Below, one piece after another: positions 27,392 through 32,919 of a stretch of DNA of 32,919 nucleotides. Positions within the stretch are counted from its first letter, which is position 1. Each line of letters begins with the position of its first letter. Origin of the DNA: an uncultured Opitutia bacterium (GTDB taxonomy: Bacteria > Verrucomicrobiota > Verrucomicrobiia > Opitutales > Opitutaceae); NCBI GenBank assembly GCA_903869955.1, contig CAIQBC010000073.1:1-32919 (forward strand), in the 5' to 3' direction. The translations under genes and the position numbers were made by a program. The notes beneath the pieces are model-generated. The model did no database searches and had not been told where the DNA came from. It saw only the letters and a program-made list of their open reading frames with translations.

Positions 27392-28516
27392 ATGAACCTC
27401 GCCCACCCACTTGCTCTGCTGAAAACTGCCTTGCGGCAGGTTTTTGCGCTGGCATTGCTGGCCATGGCTCTCAGCCCTGAGGTGCACGGCCAGATGGCGA
27501 TCACCTCTTGGACTACAACCACCGTCTCAGACAGTGCGAACCAAACCGTCAACGGCATCACCTATGAGAACCAGTATACGACGGTGAACACCTTCACGAC
27601 GGCGAACGGCAGCACTTATTACGCGTTGTCTTCAGCCGTTCAGGCCGACCAGGCCTATGTGCGTCGGAACACCACTGCGGAGCCAAATGGGATCGGCTGG
27701 ATGTCCGTCCGCAACGGGGCCGACGACAGCGTGGCCGGCACCTACTATCCGACCGAGCGAGCCATGCTGCTCTCGGGCAACCTCTACAACTCGACTTTCG
27801 ACACCTTTACCAACAACACCGGCACGCTGTCGGGTCAGCAGACCAATGTCGAGCGCATCGACTTCGTGTGGTCGGCGGGCTACAAGGTTCTCTCGGGCGA
27901 TGTGCTTTCGGTCTTCAACATTGATCCCGCCACCTCGCAGGACTCCTTCCGCATTGCCGTGTTCACCGGCTGGGACTCCGTTCATAACAAGCCCACCAGC
28001 TACGCCACCACCGGGGTCGTCATCGGCCAAGGCGCCTATGGTGGTCTGCTGCCGCTGAGTTACCCGGCCGGCACTTCCACCACGAGCACCTGGAACGCCG
28101 ATACCTTCAGCAATGGCAACAGCCTGTCGGGCACCGGCTCGTTTGTTTTCACCCAATCCCCCCAAGGTATCGGCGGGGCCGCCATCAACCTCACCGACCT
28201 CGGGATCGCCAACGGCCAGACGATCTACGGCTACTCCATCATGGGGCCCGACGTGAACCCGGCCACCGCGTCGGACTTGGTGGACTGGACGAACAGCACG
28301 GTGTATCCCACCGACACGAGCCAAGTGGACGGCACCGCTGATTTCTCCTCGTTCGGCGGCCGCTTCATCCGCCCGGTGCCCGAGCCTGCGGCCTACGGCG
28401 CGCTCCTGCTGGGCGCGGGCCTCGGTCTCCTCGGGCTGCGGCGGCTCAACCGCCGGGCGGACGCCGCAAACGGCGCCGCTCCGCCCACACCGGCTCGAAG
28501 AGAAACAGCGCGTTGA
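27392..28516 (+). CDS. PEP-CTERM sorting domain protein B
   Basis: This 374-residue exported protein is a paralog of protein A. The signal peptide (KTALRQVFALALLAMALSP, cleavage probably after VHGQ) is followed by a Thr/Ser/Asn-rich body with the shared blocks VRRNTT, NVERIDF, FRIAVFTGWD, PQGIGG and TIYGYSIMGPDV. The sorting signal starts at PEP (330-332), with AAYGALLLGAGLGLLGL and a basic LRRLNRR. A 19-residue tail follows the basic cluster, longer than usual. The tail and basic cluster are encoded in the 71 bases that overlap the convergent Nudix gene. The frame is open upstream through the operator (ATG at 27308), but the ATG at 27392 begins the signal peptide. Its leader ends GCCTCCC. 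Confidence 0.86.
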   Translation: MNLAHPLALLKTALRQVFALALLAMALSPEVHGQMAITSWTTTTVSDSANQTVNGITYENQYTTVNTFTTANGSTYYALSSAVQADQAYVRRNTTAEPNGIGWMSVRNGADDSVAGTYYPTERAMLLSGNLYNSTFDTFTNNTGTLSGQQTNVERIDFVWSAGYKVLSGDVLSVFNIDPATSQDSFRIAVFTGWDSVHNKPTSYATTGVVIGQGAYGGLLPLSYPAGTSTTSTWNADTFSNGNSLSGTGSFVFTQSPQGIGGAAINLTDLGIANGQTIYGYSIMGPDVNPATASDLVDWTNSTVYPTDTSQVDGTADFSSFGGRFIRPVPEPAAYGALLLGAGLGLLGLRRLNRRADAANGAAPPTPARRETAR

Positions 28517-29039
28517 GCACCAACGCGTGCGTGATGCGCCCGCTGCGCGCCGCCGCCAGCACCTCGTCCACCGGCACGGTCGTCACCTCGATCTCCTCGT
28601 CTGCGTCCCACTCCTGGGCCGCCGTGCTCGCCGCGTCCTCGACAAGCACGAGATGGCAGCGGTTTGACTGGATTGCAGGATTGGGATGAACCGTGCCGAG
28701 CAGGCGCGCGTGCGCGCCGGTGAAGCCCGTCTCCTCGCGCAGCTCTCGCACGGCGGCGGCCACGGGATCTTCGCCGGGATCCATCACGCCGCCGGGAATC
28801 TCCAGCGAAAAATCGCCGAGGCCGAAGCGAAACTGCCGCACGAGCACGAGCTCGCCCGCTGGCGTGACGGCCAGGACGTTGCACCAGCTTGGCGCGTCCA
28901 TCACCACAAACTCTTTCTCCGTGCCGCGGGCCGGATGGCGGTAGCGCGCCGCCCGCAGCTCAAGGACGCGCGTGCTCGCGAGCGAACGCTCGCCAAGTTT
29001 TTCCCAGCGCGCAGGCGGGCCGTGGTGCGGGGTGCACAT
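28446..29039 (-). CDS. Nudix hydrolase, ADP-ribose pyrophosphatase-like
   Basis: This 197-residue protein carries a full Nudix box at 84-106: GX5E (E90), then RELREETGF with the catalytic glutamates. The fold around it (LAVTPAGELVLVRQFRFG and SLEIPGG before the box) is like ADP-ribose and nucleotide-sugar pyrophosphatases, which split NDP-X to NMP and X-P in a Mg-dependent reaction. The exact substrate cannot be read from the sequence. The ATG at 29039 (MCTPHHGPPARWEKLGERSL) is the family-like start; the extension to 29171 crosses the LysM gene's terminator. The last 23 codons and stop overlap PEP-CTERM gene B tail to tail. The C-terminus ends RRRLRRPPGG. Confidence 0.9.
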   Translation of the reverse strand: MCTPHHGPPARWEKLGERSLASTRVLELRAARYRHPARGTEKEFVVMDAPSWCNVLAVTPAGELVLVRQFRFGLGDFSLEIPGGVMDPGEDPVAAAVRELREETGFTGAHARLLGTVHPNPAIQSNRCHLVLVEDAASTAAQEWDADEEIEVTTVPVDEVLAAARSGRITHALVLNALFLFEPVWAERRRLRRPPGG

Positions 29040-29046
29040 GTGGGCG

Positions 29047-29084
29047 AAAATAAAACGCCTCCCGACCATGGCGGCGGGGAGGCG
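29047..29084 (-). terminator. Intrinsic terminator after the LysM gene
   Basis: On the minus strand CGCCTCCC (29084-29077) and GGGAGGCG (29063-29056) form an 8-bp GC stem with a 13-base loop, followed by TTTTATTTT. It lies about 30 bases past the stop of the LysM gene and ends just before the Nudix start. The Nudix gene must therefore have its own promoter or depend on readthrough. Confidence 0.85.
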
Positions 29085-29115
29085 GAGAATCAAAATCGAA
29101 CTGGCGGGCGAAAAG

Positions 29116-29631
29116 TTATTTCTTCGCGGGGAGCTTGAGCTTCTGGCCGATCTTGAGCTTGGTCCAGTCAACCGAGGGGTTGACCGCCATGAGGTCGGCC
29201 AGCTTCACCCCGTTGGCATCCGCGATCTTCTTGCCGCTGGTATCGCCCGCTTTGACGATGTATTCGTCCTTGCCGGCCACAACGTTCTCGCTCGGCTTGC
29301 TGTTGTTGACGACCGGCTTTTTGGCCGCTTCCTGCAGGGTCTTGATGTCTCCCGCCAGCGTGGTGATGTAGTCTTGGATGGCCTTGAAATTTCCGTTGTT
29401 GGTGGCCTGGTCGCGCTGCAGCGACTTCACGGCGGTGCCCGCCTCGGTGGCGGCGCGCGAGGCGGCGGTGGCGTTGTCGTTGGCCGTGGCAATTTCGGTG
29501 TTCAGATCCGTTTTGGCCGTGCTGATTTTGGCCAGCGCGACGGCAGAGAGGATGAGGGCGAGCACGCCCACAATCACACCCGCCATGGGCAGCATGCTGC
29601 CGTTGTTGTTTTCACGAGAAAGATTATCCAT
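29116..29631 (-). CDS. Small membrane-anchored LysM protein
   Basis: This 171-residue protein has one N-terminal membrane helix (about 14-34), a helical, probably coiled-coil region rich in Ala, Thr, Asn and Lys (about 36-105), a short linker, and a C-terminal LysM domain (about 122-168; YIVKAGDTSGKKIADANGVK, ending LKIGQKLKLPAKK). LysM binds N-acetylglucosamine-containing polymers such as peptidoglycan, so the protein probably tethers the inner membrane to the wall. No hydrolase domain is attached, so it is more likely structural than enzymatic. The ATG at 29631 has no Shine-Dalgarno sequence. It is a single-gene unit ending in a terminator. Confidence 0.85.
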   Translation of the reverse strand: MDNLSRENNNGSMLPMAGVIVGVLALILSAVALAKISTAKTDLNTEIATANDNATAASRAATEAGTAVKSLQRDQATNNGNFKAIQDYITTLAGDIKTLQEAAKKPVVNNSKPSENVVAGKDEYIVKAGDTSGKKIADANGVKLADLMAVNPSVDWTKLKIGQKLKLPAKK

Positions 29632-29784
29632 GTAAGTTTAAGGTTAGGCCGGCGATGCTGAGAGGAAAAAGGCGCGATGCAAGCAGAGATTGACACGAGT
29701 TCTTCACAATCGCCCGGGCGTGCCGGGGCGACGGCAAGGAGGGATTGACAGCCGGTCGGCAGCCGTGAGGCTGCGGGCGGTCGG

Positions 29785-29861
29785 CGGGGTGTAGCTTAGC
29801 CTGGTAGAGCGCCTGGTTTGGGACCAGGAGGTCGCGAGTTCGAATCTCGCCGCCCCGACCA
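29785..29861 (+). tRNA. tRNA-Pro (anticodon UGG)
   Basis: The sequence folds as a full cloverleaf. The acceptor arm CGGGGTG pairs with CGCCCCG at the 3' end with one G-T pair. The anticodon arm is CCTGG-TTTGGGA-CCAGG, giving TGG. The T arm is GCGAG-TTCGAAT-CTCGC. The CCA end is encoded. The UGG anticodon reads CCN proline codons. TTGACA at 29746-29751 could be a -35 element but no clear -10 follows. It ends 27 bases from the convergent stop of the YfgM-like gene. Confidence 0.97.
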
Positions 29862-29888
29862 TCTTCCCGCGCCGCAACGCGGACCAGC

Positions 29889-30674
29889 TCACTTGGCCGG
29901 CGCGGCGGGCGGCACGGGAAACACCAGCGTGGGGGCCGCGTCGGTCTTCGGCGGCGTGGCTGCCGGGGCGGACACGACCGGGGCCGCACTCGCGGCCGGG
30001 CGGGACTGCAACGACCGCAGGCGCTCCACCCAGGGTCCGTTCGGATTCGGGTCCATCGTCATGATTTGCCGCGTGAGGATCGTGACCTCGTCCGTCCGGC
30101 CGGCGTCGGCGGCCTGCACGGCGAGATCGTAGGCGGCCTCGGCGCGGACTGCCCGGGGCAGGCTGGCATCTGCGGCGATTTTTTTCAGCGCGTCGGCGGC
30201 CTCGGCCGTCTGGCCGGCGAGCAGGCTGGCCACGGCCGAGCCGAGCCTGGCGCGGGCGGCAAATGGCGCGCCGACGGGCTGCGCCGCGAGACGGACCACG
30301 GCCTGCTCATACGCGGTATGCGCGGCGGCATAGTTGCCCGCGTTGTAGGCGTCGTCGGCCAGCCGGAGCTGGGCCAGGCCGGCCTGCGGCTCGTCGGGAT
30401 GGGCGGCGAGGAAATTGGTCAGCGCGGCGGGGGTGGTCGCGGTGCCATAGGCAGCGGCGACCTCCTCGTCGTGCTGGGCGGCGAGGTATTTGCGGCCTTC
30501 GTTGACCAGCAGCACGAGCACGACCGCCGCGACGGCGGCGATCACGAGCCGGGAGTTTTTCTCCCAGAACAGGCGCAACTGGTCCTCCAAGCCGGGGGCA
30601 AGGTAGTTCTCATCCACGGTGACGAGGTTGCGGTCGTCGCCGGCGGCTTTCGGTTTGTTGGGGAGGGCGGGCAT
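29889..30674 (-). CDS. YfgM-like TPR membrane protein
   Basis: This 261-residue protein has a cytoplasmic N-terminus, one membrane helix (about 42-58) and a TPR-like domain outside (ALTNFLAAHPDEPQAGLAQL and ADDAYNAGNYAAAHTAYEQA). The C-terminus is proline- and alanine-rich. The layout, with a short soluble N-terminus, LFWEKNSRLV before the helix and a repeat domain after it, resembles YfgM, an accessory protein near the Sec translocon in E. coli. That role here is by family resemblance only. The ATG at 30674 is preceded by CACCCTCCGCCTCCGACC, with no Shine-Dalgarno sequence. It lies 194 bases downstream of purU on the same strand, so it need not be cotranscribed with it. Confidence 0.7.
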   Translation of the reverse strand: MPALPNKPKAAGDDRNLVTVDENYLAPGLEDQLRLFWEKNSRLVIAAVAAVVLVLLVNEGRKYLAAQHDEEVAAAYGTATTPAALTNFLAAHPDEPQAGLAQLRLADDAYNAGNYAAAHTAYEQAVVRLAAQPVGAPFAARARLGSAVASLLAGQTAEAADALKKIAADASLPRAVRAEAAYDLAVQAADAGRTDEVTILTRQIMTMDPNPNGPWVERLRSLQSRPAASAAPVVSAPAATPPKTDAAPTLVFPVPPAAPAK

Positions 30675-30868
30675 GGTCGGAGGCGGAGGGTGTTGGACTT
30701 GGAAAACGACCACGAGAGCAAAAGCGGGCGGCTCTGTCCATGCCGGAAATTGGGAACGGCCGCGCCGGCAAAACCGGCACTTGACCACGGATCCTGCCGC
30801 CGGACCCGGGGCAGGAAAATTTTCTCCAGGCACCCGCCCGTGCGATCCGCCGCCCGGCCGTTTCTGGC

Positions 30869-31726
30869 TCAGTCGAAGACCACGGTCTTGTTGCCATAGA
30901 CCAGCACCCGGTTTTCGAGGTGCCAGCGCACGGCCTGCGCGAGCACGGTTTTCTCCAGGTCGCGGCCTTTGCGGATGAGATCCTCCACGCCGTGCCGGTG
31001 TGTCACGCGCGCCACATCCTGCTGGATGATCGGGCCGTCGTCGAGCACCGCCGTGGCGTAGTGCGCCGTCGCGCCGATGAGTTTCACCCCGCGCGTGGCG
31101 GCCTGGTGATAGGGCTTGCCGCCGGCGAACGCGGGCAGGAACGAGTGGTGGATGTTGATCACAGGCCGGCCGATTTTTTCCAAAAAATCCGCCGAAAGCA
31201 CCTGCATGTAGCGGGCGAGCACCACCAGCCCGATGTCGAGCTGGCGCAGGAGCGCGAGCTGCCGCGCCTCGTCGGCCGGTTTCGTGGCGGCGGTCACGGG
31301 GATGAGGTGAAACGGCAACCCGTAGCCGCGCGCGGCGGCCTCCAGGTCGGGATGGTTGGAGACGATGGCCGCAATGTCGCCGGCCAGCTCGCCTGCCTTC
31401 CCCCGCAGCACGAGGTCGTGGAAGCAGTGGTCGAATTTCGATACAAACACCGCCACGCGCGGCCGCTGGGCGGAGATCGCGACGCGGGCCTGCATGCCCA
31501 GCGACTCCGCAAACGGGCGGAAGGCCGCCGCCTCGGCGGCGGCGTCACCTTGGGCGGGCGCCCATTCGACCCGCTGGAAAAAAATCCCCGCGTCGGTGTC
31601 GCTGTGCTGGTCAGCATGGAGGATGTTGCCGCGGCGCTCGAAAATCCACCCGGCCACGCGCGCGACGAGGCCGGGCCGGTCGGGGCCGTGCAGGAGTGCG
31701 ACAAGGGAAGCTTGTGTTGAAGCCAT
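30869..31726 (-). CDS. purU: Formyltetrahydrofolate deformylase PurU
   Basis: PurU (285 residues) hydrolyses 10-formyl-THF to THF and formate, balancing one-carbon pools and supplying formate for purine synthesis. An N-terminal ACT-type regulatory domain (about 6-80; LLHGPDRPGLVARVAGWIFE) is followed by the formyltransferase-fold domain (about 90-285). The catalytic block INIHHSFLPAF places N191 and H193, and LDDGPI (D229/D230) supplies the aspartate. Length and order are standard. The ATG at 31726 is chosen over the open extension to 31774 because MASTQASLVALLHGPDRPG matches the family start. I see no glycine riboswitch in the leader. Confidence 0.95.
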   Translation of the reverse strand: MASTQASLVALLHGPDRPGLVARVAGWIFERRGNILHADQHSDTDAGIFFQRVEWAPAQGDAAAEAAAFRPFAESLGMQARVAISAQRPRVAVFVSKFDHCFHDLVLRGKAGELAGDIAAIVSNHPDLEAAARGYGLPFHLIPVTAATKPADEARQLALLRQLDIGLVVLARYMQVLSADFLEKIGRPVINIHHSFLPAFAGGKPYHQAATRGVKLIGATAHYATAVLDDGPIIQQDVARVTHRHGVEDLIRKGRDLEKTVLAQAVRWHLENRVLVYGNKTVVFD

Positions 31727-31900
31727 GGCCCGCCACGTCTGTCGCACCCGATGACAGCCGACAACAGAAAACATTGGTCCCCTTGCGCGGCTCCCCTCCG
31801 GTTTTCAACGCGAGTCAGCCATAATCCGGCCAAACCGGTTAGCGCCCGGTCTCGTCGCCTTCCATTTGCGCCGGTCTCCCTGGCACGCGTACGCCTGCCA

Positions 31901-31935
31901 CCAAAAAAACGCGCCCGGCGTTTCGGCCGGGCGCG
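31901..31935 (-). terminator. Intrinsic terminator after rpsA
   Basis: On the minus strand a 10-bp stem, CGCGCCCGGC (31935-31926) with GCCGGGCGCG (31919-31910), has a 6-base loop and is followed by seven T (31909-31903). It lies about 40 bases past the rpsA stop. It is the strongest terminator in the window. Confidence 0.92.
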
Positions 31936-31974
31936 GAGAGTAGCGTGGTTTGTGCGGGGCTGCGTCGGACGCGG

Positions 31975-32919
31975 TCACTCCTTCTTCGCGGCCTCGTCGA
32001 GGATGTCGCCGAGGTTCATCATGTCGTTGCCGGCGCTGCGGTTCATCTGCTCATACGCCGAGGTCTCGGCGGCGAGCTGGTCGGCGCTGTAGTTGGCGGC
32101 CTTGATCGAGAGGCCGAGGCGGCGCTCCTCGCGGTCAATCTTGATGACGCGCGCGCTGACGGCCTGGCCGGGCTTGAGCACGTCCTTGATCTTCTCGATG
32201 CGCTCCTCGCTGATCTGCGAGATGTGGACGAGCCCATCAATCCCGTCCTTGAGGTCGAGGAACGCGCCAAACGACGTGATCTTCGTGACGGTGCCCTGCA
32301 CGACGTCGCCGATCTTGAAGTGGGCGTCAATGTCGGCCCACGGGTCGGTGGCGAGCTGTTTCATGCCGAGGCTGATGCGCTGCTGGCTGGGATCCACGTC
32401 GAGCACGAGCGCGTCCACTTCGTCGCCCTTCTTGAGGACTTCGGAGGGGTGGTTGACCTTGCGGGTCCAGCTCATGTCGGAGACATGCACCATGCCGTCT
32501 ATGCCTTCCTCCAGTTCGATAAACGCGCCGTAGGTGGTCATGTTGCGCACCTTGCCGCGCACGCGGGCGCCGGTCGGGTAGTTGTGGCGGACCATGTCCC
32601 ACGGGTTGGGCTCGAGCTGGCGCAGGCCGAGGGAGATTTTCTGGTCGTCCTTCTGGATGCCGAGGACCACCGCGTCCACTTCCTGGCCGACCTTGAGCAG
32701 CTCGGAAGGCTTGGTGATGCGCTTGGTCCAGGACATCTCGGTGATATGGACGAGCCCCTCGACGCCGGGCTCGAGTTCGACGAACGCGCCGTAGGGCACG
32801 AGATTGACGACTTTGCCGCGGACCTTGGCGCCGACCGGGTACTTGCGGTCGATTTCGTCCCAGGGGTTGCGGGTGGTCTGCTTGAGGCCGAGGGAAACGC
32901 GCTCTTTCTCGCGGTTCAC
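31975..32919 (-). CDS. rpsA: 30S ribosomal protein S1 (3' part, truncated by window edge)
   Basis: The visible 314 residues hold three complete S1 RNA-binding repeats of the S1 protein and the end of another. Each repeat has the VxGxVxxxxxYGAFVxL...GLVHxSxxS pattern: VRGKVVNLVPYGAFVELEPG, VRGKVRNMTTYGAFIELEEG and VQGTVTKITSFGAFLDLKDG. The tail ends DILDEAAKKE. S1 holds mRNA on the small ribosomal subunit and helps initiate on mRNAs with weak or absent Shine-Dalgarno sequences, which matters here because most leaders in this window lack one. The first visible codon is internal, so the true start lies beyond the right edge. Confidence 0.95.
   Translation of the reverse strand: MNREKERVSLGLKQTTRNPWDEIDRKYPVGAKVRGKVVNLVPYGAFVELEPGVEGLVHITEMSWTKRITKPSELLKVGQEVDAVVLGIQKDDQKISLGLRQLEPNPWDMVRHNYPTGARVRGKVRNMTTYGAFIELEEGIDGMVHVSDMSWTRKVNHPSEVLKKGDEVDALVLDVDPSQQRISLGMKQLATDPWADIDAHFKIGDVVQGTVTKITSFGAFLDLKDGIDGLVHISQISEERIEKIKDVLKPGQAVSARVIKIDREERRLGLSIKAANYSADQLAAETSAYEQMNRSAGNDMMNLGDILDEAAKKE

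Noticed and set aside
29690-29751. Two TTGACA hexamers before tRNA-Pro as promoters
   Set aside because: Neither has a recognisable -10 element 16-18 bases downstream, so I cannot call a promoter.
30793-30815. CCTGCC/GGCAGG hairpin downstream of purU
   Set aside because: On the minus strand, where purU is transcribed, no T-run follows. The T-run lies on the plus side, where there is no gene to terminate.
31727-31900. Riboswitch in the purU leader
   Set aside because: Folate or glycine control of purU was considered, but I could not find a conserved core or a convincing pair of stems.

Overview
The window is a GC-rich stretch of bacterial chromosome, mostly housekeeping genes. Two PEP-CTERM surface proteins, a type-B succinate dehydrogenase operon (sdhC-sdhA-sdhB), a FloA/NfeD flotillin operon, GlnD, and several large TPR proteins suggest a member of the Verrucomicrobiota, most likely Opitutales/Opitutaceae. 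That placement is inferred from gene content; there is no 16S rRNA gene here. I saw no prophage, insertion sequence or CRISPR array.

Layout. The left edge holds the last 28 codons of an unidentified plus-strand gene, then a gene-poor stretch (88-496) with four tandem 10-bp repeats. A minus-strand block follows: manA, a possible 38-codon ORF, grpE and dnaJ, with a large inverted repeat between grpE and dnaJ. Next, on the plus strand, are ftsK and a RodZ-like HTH membrane gene, separated by nested inverted repeats. A minus-strand operon nfeD-floA-hypothetical faces them. The plus strand then carries a GT-C-type membrane glycosyltransferase candidate, glnD, a zinc-ribbon/TPR membrane protein and an M48 metalloprotease, ending in a clear terminator at 19081-19107. 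Convergent to this is sdhCAB, preceded on the same strand by a membrane-anchored TPR protein.

From 24.6 to 28.5 kb lies the most distinctive region: two paralogous PEP-CTERM proteins on the plus strand, with a CapK/PaaK-like adenylate-forming ligase on the minus strand between them. A 16-bp dyad of the form TAGGGT-N4-ACCCTA sits in front of both PEP-CTERM genes at the same distance from a possible -35 element, so the two look co-regulated. The right end holds a Nudix hydrolase, a small membrane-anchored LysM protein with its terminator, tRNA-Pro(UGG), a YfgM-like TPR protein, purU, and the 3' part of rpsA with a strong terminator.

The genes serve protein folding (grpE, dnaJ), division and shape (ftsK, RodZ-like), membrane organisation (floA, nfeD), nitrogen signalling (glnD), respiration (sdhCAB), one-carbon metabolism (purU) and translation (rpsA, tRNA-Pro). 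A pattern across the window is that many start codons follow a C-rich pyrimidine tract instead of a Shine-Dalgarno sequence.
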